IMG/VR virus record: IMGVR_UViG_3300042463_001585
Coordinates: 1-40,837 of that record
Length of the DNA stretch: 40,837 nt
Direction: 5' to 3' (one strand)
DNA from: a virus
Shown here: one piece after another, positions 7,828 through 16,472 of the stretch
Position numbering within the stretch: position 1 is the first letter of the stretch
Layout: every line of letters begins with the position of its first letter
Position numbers and translations under genes: made by a program
Notes under the pieces: model-generated
The model's database searches: none
Told to the model about the DNA's origin: nothing
What the model saw: the letters and a program-made list of their open reading frames with translations, nothing else

Positions 7828-7846
7828 TATAATTAATATACCTAAA

Positions 7847-8647
7847 TTAGTAGCCTACTGTAACGGTTTTTGATAAAATGTTAGGTTCCAGTGCAGCAAG
7901 TACACCGGCATTTAGTCCTGGTGTTGCTGGAAGTTTTCCATCCACTGCGCTGGCTAGACTTTTTAGGGCAGTCATTACCGCATTACCCATAACTGCAGGT
8001 TCAGTTGATGAGCTGTGACCAAGTCGAGTAAAATCACCATTTAGCCATACTTGGCTTGATGTGACTCTAACTTCTGATGTTGCATTAATATCAACCGTTG
8101 AATTTGCTATAATATTAATAGTTGGACCCTCTAATTCAATAATAGATTGGGTTTCTTTATGTTCAATTGTTATCTTGGAATCTTGTGCAATATTAATTCT
8201 AGATGCCTTATTTTCAAAAGTAAGGCCCTTTCCAACAGTAAACCATAATTTAAGCGCTTCGTCTCCATCCCATAAAATAAAATGGGATCCTAAATATTCG
8301 CCGTCCTTTTTAAGTTCTTCTTGAAGGTCTTTTGCAAGTTCTTGTAATTGTTCGTATTCTGGGCTATAGATATCTCCTTGGTCAAATCTCACTACAACAA
8401 GTGCACCATTTTTTGGTATTGAGATACTAGCAGCGCCCTCTTTTCCAAAGAATGTAGATTTTGTTCCTGGATTAGCCCATGGAATATCTTCAATCGCAAG
8501 GGAATCGAATAGTCCATGCACCCTAACTCGACAGCGTCCTTCTTTCAATGGATCATTTACGTCAACAACAGTTCCCATGTATCTCTTAATAAGATACTCA
8601 ATTGAACTATCATCAGATCTATTAATATCGGTGTTACGGTTTAACAT
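7847..8647 (-). CDS. 5: Baseplate hub spike, gp5/VgrG-like OB-fold protein without lysozyme
   Basis: This 266-residue protein has an N-terminal OB-fold region (about residues 20-100: [35 protein letters not shown]) typical of T4 gp5 and VgrG spikes. A charged helix follows (105-117), then alternating short strands of I-x-I type (about 145-205) that fit a trimeric beta-helix needle. T4 gp5 (575 residues) carries a lysozyme domain between these parts; here only a short helical linker is present, so no peptidoglycan hydrolase activity is expected. The start overlaps the stop of the upstream structural gene by one base, indicating coupled translation within the baseplate operon. Confidence 0.87.
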   Translation of the reverse strand: MLNRNTDINRSDDSSIEYLIKRYMGTVVDVNDPLKEGRCRVRVHGLFDSLAIEDIPWANPGTKSTFFGKEGAASISIPKNGALVVVRFDQGDIYSPEYEQLQELAKDLQEELKKDGEYLGSHFILWDGDEALKLWFTVGKGLTFENKASRINIAQDSKITIEHKETQSIIELEGPTINIIANSTVDINATSEVRVTSSQVWLNGDFTRLGHSSSTEPAVMGNAVMTALKSLASAVDGKLPATPGLNAGVLAALEPNILSKTVTVGY

Positions 8648-10359
8648 TATGACTTATATGGGTTTTGGCTAGTTATTTTACCTCCTTGTTTTCTTTGGTT
8701 TACAATTGATGAAACTGTAGAATCGCCTGGAAAAACATCAAACTTAATAGATCCAGTAGATTTAGTTGTATTATTTACAAAAACATCGGTCTTAATTGGC
8801 GATGCATATTGAGAAGACTTTCCAGGAAAAATATCATTCTTAATTGGCGGAGCCTTTCTATTATCAGCGCCAGTAAATTCATCTCTTGTAATTTTTGGAG
8901 CCTTACGGTTATCTGTTCCAGTAAACATGTCCACGTTTATTGGTAAGGCTGTCCTAATATCGGTTCCTTCAAAAACATCACTATTCAGTGGAGTTACTCG
9001 ACGTCCATTAACCACGTCTTCAACTGATATGCTTGGTCCATATGGATTTATTTTAAGACCATTTTCTCCTAGGAAATTATTAACACCACTTTCAAAATTC
9101 TGCTGTACTCCTTGTAGAGCGTCATTTAACAATCTCTGTGGAGTACCTAAAATATTAGCAAGCTTATTTTTTGCTGCGGTTAATACTCTAGTAACTCCTC
9201 CAGTAAATGGCCCAAGGTTAAGTGCTCCATTAAGGGCGCTAGTAATAGACGTAGTTACAAATGAATTTGGTTCTCCTAGTGATGCAAAACCAAATGACTG
9301 ATCACCAAAATGGGTTGCAGGTAAAACTCGTTTAATTTTAATTTTAAATTGTGGTTGAAAACTTGAATCGCTTACGCTAGATTTTACTCCAGATGAATAG
9401 CTGTCAAGAAATCCAGAAAAATCAAAGGTACAACCTACACATCTAAATCCAATTCCACCAAAATTAATTTGTGCGCTAAATGTGTCATCATAAAAAGCAT
9501 TTGGTCCAAATCCTAATCCAATATTAATTCCGCTAGTATCTACTCCACTTTTTAGAAATCTTAAATCCATTAAGTATAAATCCATTGAAAATTGTTCAAG
9601 GTTATGTGGTAAAATCTTTCTATTATTAAATGAATCCCAAGAAAGCATTTTATAGTAGTGAGCAAGTTTAGTTATTCTTAAGTCAACACTTTCTTCACAC
9701 TTTATTGTAATTACTGACTCTGTTACGCTATGCTTATATGACGCATCCCATAAAGAGTTAAGACCATCTATTTCTTTAAATGTCCATGGAGATTGTGTTA
9801 AAATTAGATTTAGTAAATTTTTAAATTCTGCTAAATAATAACCTCTATTAATATCAGTGACATCTGGTTTAATTCCATCAATTGTTGAGTTTGCTCGGTT
9901 CTTTAGTGGAACGCTGTTCGACCATTTTTCTTCATAATCATCATCTAGCGTTTCATTTCCAAAGTGGTTTAGATATTGAATTGCACTAGCTTCGCTTGGA
10001 TCACTTGCTAATTTTGTAAAGTTTTTTCCATCGTTTCTAGTGGCCATCGATCCGGTTTCAACGTTAAGGGAACCTTCTTCTGGGAAATAGAAAAGAGGGT
10101 TTGCTCGCAATCCAGTAAAAGGATTTTCAATATCTTTTGCTTCGGAATTAGTTGAATGTATATCAATATAGAAACCAAAGTAAGTTGGATCTTCATTTCC
10201 AACACTTTCTGTTCTACCGTTTCTAAATGCATAAATTATATTAGGTAGCTCATTGGTTCTTTTGTCAAATATTGAGGAGATTGCTGCCCCATACTTATTA
10301 CTATTGGAGCTATTTCCGCTTAGCGAATTTTGGATTCCTGATAAAGCATCACTTGGCAT
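8647..10359 (-). CDS. Baseplate/tail structural protein with C-terminal repeats
   Basis: A 570-residue probable virion protein. The middle part (about 185-280) has L-L-N-L-I-L-T-Q-S-P-W-T-F-K-E, then G-L-N-S-L-W, E-E-S-V-D-L-R-I-T-K-L and L-P-H-N-L-E-Q-F-S-M-D-L-Y. I have seen this pattern in large tail or baseplate proteins of T4-like and jumbo phages, but I cannot name the T4 equivalent. Residues 280-350 are Gly/Phe-rich beta with a C-V-G-C pair. Residues 457-547 are six 16-residue repeats. It is flanked by hub genes and overlaps the spike gene by one base. A role at the tube-hub junction is inferred from context. The sequence coding PWTFKE is an exact 20-base match to part of the kinase gene at 22783. 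Confidence 0.8.
   Translation of the reverse strand: MPSDALSGIQNSLSGNSSNSNKYGAAISSIFDKRTNELPNIIYAFRNGRTESVGNEDPTYFGFYIDIHSTNSEAKDIENPFTGLRANPLFYFPEEGSLNVETGSMATRNDGKNFTKLASDPSEASAIQYLNHFGNETLDDDYEEKWSNSVPLKNRANSTIDGIKPDVTDINRGYYLAEFKNLLNLILTQSPWTFKEIDGLNSLWDASYKHSVTESVITIKCEESVDLRITKLAHYYKMLSWDSFNNRKILPHNLEQFSMDLYLMDLRFLKSGVDTSGINIGLGFGPNAFYDDTFSAQINFGGIGFRCVGCTFDFSGFLDSYSSGVKSSVSDSSFQPQFKIKIKRVLPATHFGDQSFGFASLGEPNSFVTTSITSALNGALNLGPFTGGVTRVLTAAKNKLANILGTPQRLLNDALQGVQQNFESGVNNFLGENGLKINPYGPSISVEDVVNGRRVTPLNSDVFEGTDIRTALPINVDMFTGTDNRKAPKITRDEFTGADNRKAPPIKNDIFPGKSSQYASPIKTDVFVNNTTKSTGSIKFDVFPGDSTVSSIVNQRKQGGKITSQNPYKS
8719..8991 (-). repeat. Six tandem 16-residue repeats at the C-terminus of the structural protein
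   Basis: Units such as PINVDMFTGTDNRKAP and KITRDEFTGADNRKAP share P-I-x-x-D-x-F-x-G-x-x-x-R-x-A-x. The first four are well conserved and the last two are eroded. The regular D-x-F-x-G core suggests a beta-bead or binding motif that lets one protein contact successive neighbours. Confidence 0.82.
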
Positions 10360-10361
10360 AA

Positions 10362-11918
10362 TTATGCATTAATATTTTTTAATCTTTCAGTTTCTAAATA
10401 AGAATCTGGTTTTACGTCTAGCCACTCTCTTTTTGCTAATACTAAAGTGGTTGACATTTTTGTATTGTCTAATTCCGAAAGTGCATCGTATTCATATATT
10501 ACGTCCTTTACATAATACAACCCTGACAAATAATAGTCATATGACTCTTGTGTAGTTGCTTCTGCTCCAGGGACCTCTTTAATATTATCATCAGTCTGCA
10601 TATTTCTAGGATCGTCTGCACTCTTTAAATTTTTTATAACTACTCTAACTTTAACTCCACGAATAACATTTTGGTTCATACTAGGAATTTTTACAACCAA
10701 GTAATTTTTAGTTAATTCTGTTAAGTTGTGTAAATTTAGTAATTTAGCAAATTTATAGTTAGTATGACCATTGTTATAATCTATTCCCAGCCATCTTGCA
10801 GATTGTTCGCCTTCTGTAAAGTTGTTGAGCATAGGCTTTTGGTATAAAACTTGATTATTAACAACCTCTCTTTTACTTAATGGCTCGTGGTAAAAAGACA
10901 AATACTTACCAGTATTTAAGTATTCAGCTCGATCATGCCAATTAATTTGTTTTTTATAGGCTTGAGTGGATAAAACTTCTCCGTGATTTGAATACATTGA
11001 ATATTCAACTATATTTAGGGCCGAACCGGATCTTTTCCTGGAACTATTTAGCTCAACATCAAAAAATTGATAATTTTTTTCCTTATTATCAGTGGTTGTT
11101 GTTGCGTCTAAATTTGATAAGTTTGTTTGTGATGTAACATCTCCTGCAACAGCGTATTGGAATACTTTAGTTTCTGCACCTAATACCTTTTCAACATTAA
11201 TAAAATTTAAAATATAGTTTACATCAATAAATGAAGTAAAAAAACTAGTTTCATTTTTATATGCACGATCAGTTATATTTTTAATAAAATTTGCAACAGT
11301 TGAATTTGGATTTATCCAAGTCATTTCATCATTAGTTGACTCTTCGTTGGTTGCAAATCCAAGTTTTAAATCAGTTGCAATCTTTTTAAGAGCATCAATT
11401 GACTTAAGTTTAGGTAAAGCTTTTATAGTATCACCATATAAACCTGGAATAAACAACGACCCAGTTATAGTGTAAATATTTTCTTGATTACTTCCAGTAT
11501 AAGTATTATTCGTTGGACTTCCAACAATAGATTCAACTAAATAATCTCCCCTAATCATTTTTGTTTCAGGGTTATTTGATTTAACATATAACTTTAACAG
11601 TGGATTTCTTCTAGGAAAGTATCTTCCGCTAAATGCACCGCTTTTATCAATAAAACTTAGAGTAATTTCAGGCAAAAATCCATTTTGGTATATGTTTAAT
11701 GAAATAAAATCTCTCATCATTATACGATAATTATCAATTTCTGCATATGGAACAAGTGCACCAGCAACGTTTGCCACGTCTTGGCCAGCTTTTGATGAAT
11801 CATTAGACTGTCCACCTGATTGATTATTAAATCCCTTTATATCAGGTATTGCAATTGTATTAATCACCAGGGTAGGCTGAAATACGGTCGATAATGCGTT
11901 TGGATCAGTTGTTGCCAT
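10362..11918 (-). CDS. Baseplate hub protein, gp27-like
   Basis: A 518-residue beta-rich protein. Features pointing to the hub family (T4 gp27, 391 residues; gp44/GpD types) are an early segment describing a response to a path (D-F-I-S-L-N-I-Y-Q-N-G-F-L-P-E-I-T-L-S-F), the central helix-strand stretch near 210-245 (V-A-N-F-I-K-N-I-T-D-R-A then F-F-T-S-F-I-D-V-N-Y-I-L-N-F), and the closing motif G-L-Y-Y-V-K-D-V with L-V-L-A-K-R-E-W near the C-terminus. Hub proteins form the trimeric ring between spike and tail tube. It lies two bases from the next structural gene and shares one base with the gp53-like gene. Length exceeds T4 gp27, so extra domains are present. Confidence 0.72.
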   Translation of the reverse strand: MATTDPNALSTVFQPTLVINTIAIPDIKGFNNQSGGQSNDSSKAGQDVANVAGALVPYAEIDNYRIMMRDFISLNIYQNGFLPEITLSFIDKSGAFSGRYFPRRNPLLKLYVKSNNPETKMIRGDYLVESIVGSPTNNTYTGSNQENIYTITGSLFIPGLYGDTIKALPKLKSIDALKKIATDLKLGFATNEESTNDEMTWINPNSTVANFIKNITDRAYKNETSFFTSFIDVNYILNFINVEKVLGAETKVFQYAVAGDVTSQTNLSNLDATTTTDNKEKNYQFFDVELNSSRKRSGSALNIVEYSMYSNHGEVLSTQAYKKQINWHDRAEYLNTGKYLSFYHEPLSKREVVNNQVLYQKPMLNNFTEGEQSARWLGIDYNNGHTNYKFAKLLNLHNLTELTKNYLVVKIPSMNQNVIRGVKVRVVIKNLKSADDPRNMQTDDNIKEVPGAEATTQESYDYYLSGLYYVKDVIYEYDALSELDNTKMSTTLVLAKREWLDVKPDSYLETERLKNINA

Positions 11919-12487
11919 TATTGATTAAAGATTTTAGCTTCAATTAAAGTTTTTAATACCTTTGACCTTGAGATTGGAGTTGGACAGTCTGCTTTATTAA
12001 CATTAGTAACATCTGCTCCAAATATAATATTTCCATCCTTTATTCTTATATTCTGATCTTTAGGTAAGGTTACATTTGGCGCAACTTTAGATGATGCTTT
12101 TTGTGTTAAGTAATTAAGTCTAGATCTATCTGCAGTTGAAGCTGGAACAATATTTGGAATTGCTTTGATTGAGCCTTTGTCAATAATACTAAGCGCATTT
12201 TTAAAAAAATTTGCAGGATTTTTTGGTACAATCAATATTTGCCCTGCATAAATTGAAAATGGATTAGATATGCCATTATATTTACATAAAACATCCAAAT
12301 AGTTTGGATTATTATAATAATAATCTGAAATAATATCAGGTCTCATTTGTTCCTCTTCTGAAACAACATGTTTCCATGAACTTAGGGTATCTACTGTAAA
12401 AAATGAAAATATATTTGCTCCCAGTATTCTTTCTGTGAAACTACCAGTTTTAAGAGGTTTACCAATAAGAAGTCTTAAATTAATCAT
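11918..12487 (-). CDS. 53: Baseplate wedge protein with LysM-like motif, gp53-like
   Basis: A 189-residue protein. Residues 45-95 read R-P-D-I-I-S-D-Y-Y-Y-N-N-P-N-Y-L-D-V-L, then Y-N-G-I-S-N-P-F-S-I and G-Q-I-L-I-V-P. This matches the LysM-like core of T4 gp53 and related wedge proteins, in which a helix pair holds the wedge at the baseplate. The C-terminal half is unassigned and includes K-D-G-N-I-I-F-G, common in phage tail-fold proteins. T4 gp53 is 196 residues, very close. It lies between the hub protein gene and the 631-residue structural gene, with start and stop overlaps that imply one translation unit. Confidence 0.75.
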   Translation of the reverse strand: MINLRLLIGKPLKTGSFTERILGANIFSFFTVDTLSSWKHVVSEEEQMRPDIISDYYYNNPNYLDVLCKYNGISNPFSIYAGQILIVPKNPANFFKNALSIIDKGSIKAIPNIVPASTADRSRLNYLTQKASSKVAPNVTLPKDQNIRIKDGNIIFGADVTNVNKADCPTPISRSKVLKTLIEAKIFNQ

Positions 12488-12504
12488 ATAACAATTTTAA
12501 TATT

Positions 12505-14400
12505 TTATGAACCTTGTGTTGTTGTAATTTGAGTTCCATTACCATTCGACCCAGTTGGTAGGTCCTTTGCCGCATTAGGGATGTAAAAATAGACATCATT
12601 AACCAGCGACTGAGTATCTGGTGTCCACATACCTGCACCATATCGGTTTTTAATCCAAGCCTCTGCTCTAACCATGTTCACATTAGTATTTGTTCCAGCA
12701 CCAGTAGTTGACCCAGCTGATCTTGATGTTTGATCAGTTGCTTGCGTGCCATATGTATTTAGTTGATCTTGGGTTGCACCAACTCGACTATCAACATAAT
12801 CCGTTCTACCGAGATCAAACGCTCTTCTAATATCTGCGCTATCTCTAGGTTTAGTTCTTTTAAGTGTAACTACAAATTTCATTTCAGTTGGAAAATCATT
12901 TGGTCCAAGTTCATCTCCAAACGTACATGATCCACTAGTTACAACAATATCTCCCATTTGCATAATAGGATTCATTGGATTTCCTATTGTTATATGCCAG
13001 TTTCCAGTTGGCTGATTACCAACGGCTGATCTTCTTTGAACAAATGCTGGAAATGTTTCTCCAAGCGCTCTAGTAACAGCAATATTCATCGCTGTTTTGA
13101 GTGCTCCTTTATCGGTAACATTTTTAATATCTTCAAGTCCTACTAGTGATCCTAATAAGTTTGCACCAGCGTCAATTGCTTCTCCGCCAGCCTGTAGAGT
13201 AAAATCTAGTGCCGCATTAACTCTTGCTTTTGTAATTTGTGCAAGTGCATTAAATAATGCATCTGGGTTAAATGCGGAACCTTGCATAGAATTAGAAATT
13301 AGGGCCTGTTCAGTTTTGGTTAACGCTAATCCAACTTTTTTATAGTAAACATTCAATACTTCTAACCAATCTCCATCTGAATATGTTAATTCGAGCATAT
13401 TTGCTAAAATGTCTAGGGCTACTCTTCGCTGGTCTAATCCAAAGTAGGAATCTGTTCTAAATTCAAAGGTTAATGACATATCGTCATCAAAATCGGGAGT
13501 CAATCCTCGACTTCTCATTAAAAATTGATTTTTAACGTTAACTGGTCCAAGTATTTGATTAAAGTATGCACCATTATCTGAATATAATCCTTTAATAAAA
13601 TCTTGTCTCTTTTGTTCAATCGATGCTTTACCGGTTGACGTGGCAACCCTTTCAAAGTTATCCTTTAATTGTTTTTGATATCCACTTTGACTTGGATTTA
13701 GATCCATATCAGATGCAGTTAGTGCAATGTCTAGTACTGAATTAAATAGAGGGTTAATTTTGTCTGCGCCTGCATCGGTAAATACCTTTTTTAGAGATTG
13801 CCCAAAGTTAACAACTTCATTACCTTCAACGTCCTTTTGATCAATTGATTTTTTAGCCCAAGGCATCGACCATTTATTTTGCCAAAATGAATTAATATCA
13901 TTACCCGTACCCTCGCCAAACCAAGTTACAGCTTGTGCAATTGGAATAAATCTTGCAGTGTTATTATTCTTTCTTCCAGGAATTGCAGTATCATTAATTG
14001 CAACTGGATATTTTCTAAGAGTAATCATTCGATTATTTGATACAACTCCATATAATTTACAAAAAATAAAGTCACTCCATGAATATGGGGCTGACCATAG
14101 CGTAAATTCACTAGCTAGAGTAGGTAGGTTTTTACCCCAATCGATAATTGAAGCAGCAGTTGGATTTGAATATTGCTTTCTAGTTGCGGCATTTACCAGA
14201 CTTCTGGCTTTAACATAAGTATCTTCTTTGATTTCTGCAACGCCACCAGTATATTTAAAAACATACCATGGGCTAAATAGAGAATAGTCCCTACCTCCAG
14301 CGACAACGGACCCAGTAATGGGGTCTACTTGTAAAAATTCCTTTTTGGCAGAATCTTCGGCTGAAAGATCAGCTACACTTGGTAAAGCATCAGTTGGCAT
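12505..14400 (-). CDS. Large baseplate/tail structural protein
   Basis: A 631-residue probable virion protein, first gene of the baseplate block. Its C-terminal third contains G-N-W-H-I-T-I-G-N-P, M-Q-M-G-D-I-V-V-T-S and G-P-N-D-F-P-T-E-M-K-F-V-V-T-L. This beta-strand pattern is seen in T4-like baseplate and tail-tube-like proteins where a gp19-type domain meets the hub. Residues 1-330 are mixed, with W-rich segments (S-P-W-Y-V-F-K-Y, S-A-P-Y-S-W-S-D-F). The tail end is Thr/Ser/Gly-rich and probably flexible. A variant late box (ATAGATAA) lies 19 bases before the ATG, which supports the start and suggests it leads the operon running down to DnaJ. I cannot assign a T4 gene number. Confidence 0.75.
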   Translation of the reverse strand: MPTDALPSVADLSAEDSAKKEFLQVDPITGSVVAGGRDYSLFSPWYVFKYTGGVAEIKEDTYVKARSLVNAATRKQYSNPTAASIIDWGKNLPTLASEFTLWSAPYSWSDFIFCKLYGVVSNNRMITLRKYPVAINDTAIPGRKNNNTARFIPIAQAVTWFGEGTGNDINSFWQNKWSMPWAKKSIDQKDVEGNEVVNFGQSLKKVFTDAGADKINPLFNSVLDIALTASDMDLNPSQSGYQKQLKDNFERVATSTGKASIEQKRQDFIKGLYSDNGAYFNQILGPVNVKNQFLMRSRGLTPDFDDDMSLTFEFRTDSYFGLDQRRVALDILANMLELTYSDGDWLEVLNVYYKKVGLALTKTEQALISNSMQGSAFNPDALFNALAQITKARVNAALDFTLQAGGEAIDAGANLLGSLVGLEDIKNVTDKGALKTAMNIAVTRALGETFPAFVQRRSAVGNQPTGNWHITIGNPMNPIMQMGDIVVTSGSCTFGDELGPNDFPTEMKFVVTLKRTKPRDSADIRRAFDLGRTDYVDSRVGATQDQLNTYGTQATDQTSRSAGSTTGAGTNTNVNMVRAEAWIKNRYGAGMWTPDTQSLVNDVYFYIPNAAKDLPTGSNGNGTQITTTQGS

Positions 14401-14419
14401 TAATCACAATCTTTTTTTA

Positions 14420-14427
14420 TTATCTAT
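14420..14427 (-). promoter_or_regulatory. Variant late-type promoter box ATAGATAA
   Basis: One base differs from ATAAATAA, and the distance to the ATG at 14400 is 19 bases, the value seen at gp19. It probably drives the baseplate operon. Confidence 0.5.
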
Positions 14428-14465
14428 TTGTGATAACGCTAGCGTTCGTAGTGGAGAGTAATGGA

Positions 14466-15185
14466 TTATCCGTGGAATGGATCGAGATCTGGATTAGGAA
14501 TCATTTTCCAGCGTCTTTCTAGATTTGCACCTTGACCTCGTGCAAGTTGAATTTCTTGTGAATTGTGTTTAATTACCTCTAGTGCATTAATATAATCTCT
14601 AGCATCGACTAGATCTTGTACCATTTCTGCATCATCATCAGATAATAAGACTCTATAAACTACTGGATGACGCTGCTCATTAAAACGACAACGCATTATC
14701 ATCATGCTTAGTTGGCCATTGTATTCTTTCATTACACTTTTTCTAGTTGGAGCAGTTTCATCTGCTAAACCTAAATCGTGAATTCTGTCTAATTGATCTA
14801 AATAGGTATGATCAATATTTTCTTTATTAAAAGACTCAATTCCATGACAATCTGCAATTCCAAAATACCAACTAGCAGATTCAGTTGATTCATTAATGAA
14901 AGAAGAAAATCGTAATACTTTATTTTCTGCAAGTGGTTCATTTGCATCAATGAGGTCTAAATCTGCATCACGAAGATCGTAAATTTCGTCAAATGTTGTT
15001 TCTTCAAATTTAATTGGCTCCTCTAAATCAACCATGTATAAAGTTTGATCTGGAGCATAGTCTAATTTATAAACTTTTCCAATAGTTACAATTTTATTAT
15101 CAATTGGTGCGCCAACAAGATTAAGACGATCCATTGTGTCTTTGGATAATCTAAGTTTAACTCTATCTCCGATTTCGAATGCCAT
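14466..15185 (-). CDS. Candidate head-packaged protein with internal protease site
   Basis: A 239-residue protein in two parts. Residues 1-60 look like a small SH3/KOW-type barrel (F-E-I-G-D-R-V-K-L, then D-N-K-I-V-T-I-G-K-V-Y). Residues 86-99 are AENKVLRFSSFINE, followed by S-T-E-S. This 14-residue tag recurs almost exactly in the Cys-rich protein at 36488-37810, and I-N-E|S is identical to the capsid protein cleavage site. Cutting after E99 would release a 140-residue C-terminal domain beginning S-T-E-S-A-S-W-Y-F-G-I-A-D-C-H-G. That domain is not recognised; it has scattered His, Cys and Glu but no set motif. Head packaging followed by processing is inferred by analogy with T4 internal proteins. 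The start codon lies one base past the next gene's stop region. Confidence 0.78.
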   Translation of the reverse strand: MAFEIGDRVKLRLSKDTMDRLNLVGAPIDNKIVTIGKVYKLDYAPDQTLYMVDLEEPIKFEETTFDEIYDLRDADLDLIDANEPLAENKVLRFSSFINESTESASWYFGIADCHGIESFNKENIDHTYLDQLDRIHDLGLADETAPTRKSVMKEYNGQLSMMIMRCRFNEQRHPVVYRVLLSDDDAEMVQDLVDARDYINALEVIKHNSQEIQLARGQGANLERRWKMIPNPDLDPFHG

Positions 15186-15186
15186 T

Positions 15187-15453
15187 TTACGATTTGTAGA
15201 TTTTTACAACCAAATTACCATCACCTTTAATTAGTCTATGATAATCGTGCTTTTTAATATTTATTTTGGAGTTTTTAGTTAACTCGATCGGCAGTTGATT
15301 ATCTAATTGTATCTTCCAATTAGATCCTTCAATTAATTCGAGGCCACGGTCTTCATCATCTCTATGCCATAATAGTTCAATTGGATCCACAGCTTGGGTG
15401 AATTCTCGTATAACCCAGTTATCGCCAGATGATATATCTTTGTATGGATGCAT
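15187..15453 (-). CDS. Small conserved beta-rich phage protein
   Basis: An 88-residue product from the ATG at 15453, which follows the upstream stop by one base (TAA-C-ATG). Longer in-frame starts at 15474 and 15504 would overlap the upstream gene. The sequence has W-V-I-R-E-F, then E-L-L-W-H-R-D-D-E-D-R-G-L-E-L-I and W-K-I-Q-L-D-N-Q-L-P. That pattern is familiar from short uncharacterised proteins of T4-like and marine phages and reads like a cupin-type beta sandwich with a His/Asp/Glu-rich strand. I cannot assign a reaction. It lies within the block of tagged proteins but has no tag itself. Confidence 0.75.
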   Translation of the reverse strand: MHPYKDISSGDNWVIREFTQAVDPIELLWHRDDEDRGLELIEGSNWKIQLDNQLPIELTKNSKINIKKHDYHRLIKGDGNLVVKIYKS

Positions 15454-15454
15454 G

Positions 15455-15937
15455 TTACTTAGTCTTTTTGACATCGGCCCAAGATTTACTTGGACTTGCC
15501 GCATTTACTCTAGCCATTGCCCATTGATGAGCAGTCATTCCTGGTCTGGAACCAGAAGAGTAAAATGCACCTAGACCTTTGGTGTATTCTCGTTTTAAAT
15601 CGGCAAACGAATAACCCTTTTTATTAGCAACTGCCCTGATTTTAGCTAAAGTTTCTTTACTAAAATTAGAAGACTTTTTCTTACTAGCCTCAGTTACCTT
15701 TGAATCTGGTCTTGGTGTATTTTTCCAACCAGATTTCTTTCTTTCGGTTGCCTCCATCTCATCTCTAAGTTTATAGGCAGCATCATTTTTACCTTTATCT
15801 AGTAATTGTTTAGCCTTATCTAGCTTCTTATCTCTAGCACTTCCTTCTGGTGCTTTATATTGTGCTGGATTTTCAGAAGTTGACTTTTTCTCAAGTAAAC
15901 TTATGTATTCATTAAAAGGTTTTACGTACATATTCAT
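15455..15937 (-). CDS. Basic phage protein with conserved GAFYSSGSRPG segment and N-terminal tag
   Basis: A 160-residue Lys-rich protein. Residues 7-16 (PFNEYISLLE) have the targeting-tag form and a possible L-L-E cut. The middle is a charged helix (K-A-K-Q-L-L-D-K-G-K-N-D-A-A-Y-K-L-R-D). The C-terminal 50 residues hold G-L-G-A-F-Y-S-S-G-S-R-P-G and H-Q-W-A-M-A-R-V-N, a conserved segment of uncharacterised proteins from large DNA phages and viruses; its function is unknown to me. The high Lys content would suit contact with packaged DNA. The ATG at 15937 is four bases downstream of the previous stop. Confidence 0.78.
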   Translation of the reverse strand: MNMYVKPFNEYISLLEKKSTSENPAQYKAPEGSARDKKLDKAKQLLDKGKNDAAYKLRDEMEATERKKSGWKNTPRPDSKVTEASKKKSSNFSKETLAKIRAVANKKGYSFADLKREYTKGLGAFYSSGSRPGMTAHQWAMARVNAASPSKSWADVKKTK

Positions 15938-15941
15938 ATAA

Positions 15942-16469
15942 TTACCAGTACCCTGGATAAGTTTTACCGCCCCATAGATGGGCGTATCTATTAATTCTAC
16001 ATGCCCAATATCCAGCTTTAGTTTTGTCTTTCTTTAGGTGACATTGGTGTCTAGCAGCAAAACTTGCTCTAGCTTTAGGATTACTAACCTTTGCTGTAAG
16101 TCCTCCATGAATATCACCAAATGCAATTTTCATTACCCGGCCAGTCTTAGGATTCTTTACGTAAACGTGGTATTTCTTAGCGCCTCCTCTGCGTGGATAG
16201 TTAAGATCTACGTCCTTTCCTTTATAATCCGCTTCATTAATTTCTTCAATTGGAAAATCCAACGGAACTGGCTCACCAGCATATTCGGCAATAAATCCTA
16301 AATCAGTTTTTATGAATAACTCCTCTGTAATTGGATCAAGAGTTACTCCATTTTCAAAATAAAACCTAGCCTCAGTCAATAAAGAAATATGTGCATCGCT
16401 GCCCGGTCTAAAAACTGACTCAGCGATACACATATTTTCATTTAAGTGATATTGTAGGTTAGGAGACAT
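15942..16469 (-). CDS. Candidate head precursor with FGD...FAARH...YWACR domain
   Basis: A 175-residue protein. The C-terminal 80 residues contain Y-V-K-N-P-K-T-G-R-V, I-A-F-G-D, N-P-K-A-R-A-S-F-A-A-R-H-Q-C and Y-W-A-C-R. This is a compact basic domain known from many phages as a conserved protein of unknown function, with Cys/His residues that might bind metal. The N-terminal half is acidic and contains I-N-E|A at 77-79, plus L-N-E near residue 11 and L-T-E at 31-33, all fitting gp21 cleavage. Cutting after E79 would leave the basic domain alone. It sits in the row of tagged genes upstream of the baseplate block. Likely an internal head protein; this rests on the cleavage sites and context. 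Confidence 0.78.
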   Translation of the reverse strand: MSPNLQYHLNENMCIAESVFRPGSDAHISLLTEARFYFENGVTLDPITEELFIKTDLGFIAEYAGEPVPLDFPIEEINEADYKGKDVDLNYPRRGGAKKYHVYVKNPKTGRVMKIAFGDIHGGLTAKVSNPKARASFAARHQCHLKKDKTKAGYWACRINRYAHLWGGKTYPGYW

Positions 16470-16472
16470 TAA

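Noticed and set aside
8927-9301. 124-codon open frame on the plus strand
   Set aside because: It is fully antisense to the structural protein gene, lacks a promoter or family features, and its composition mirrors the codons of the minus-strand gene. Other antisense frames (for example at 39450-39770 and 13097-13345) were left out for the same reason.
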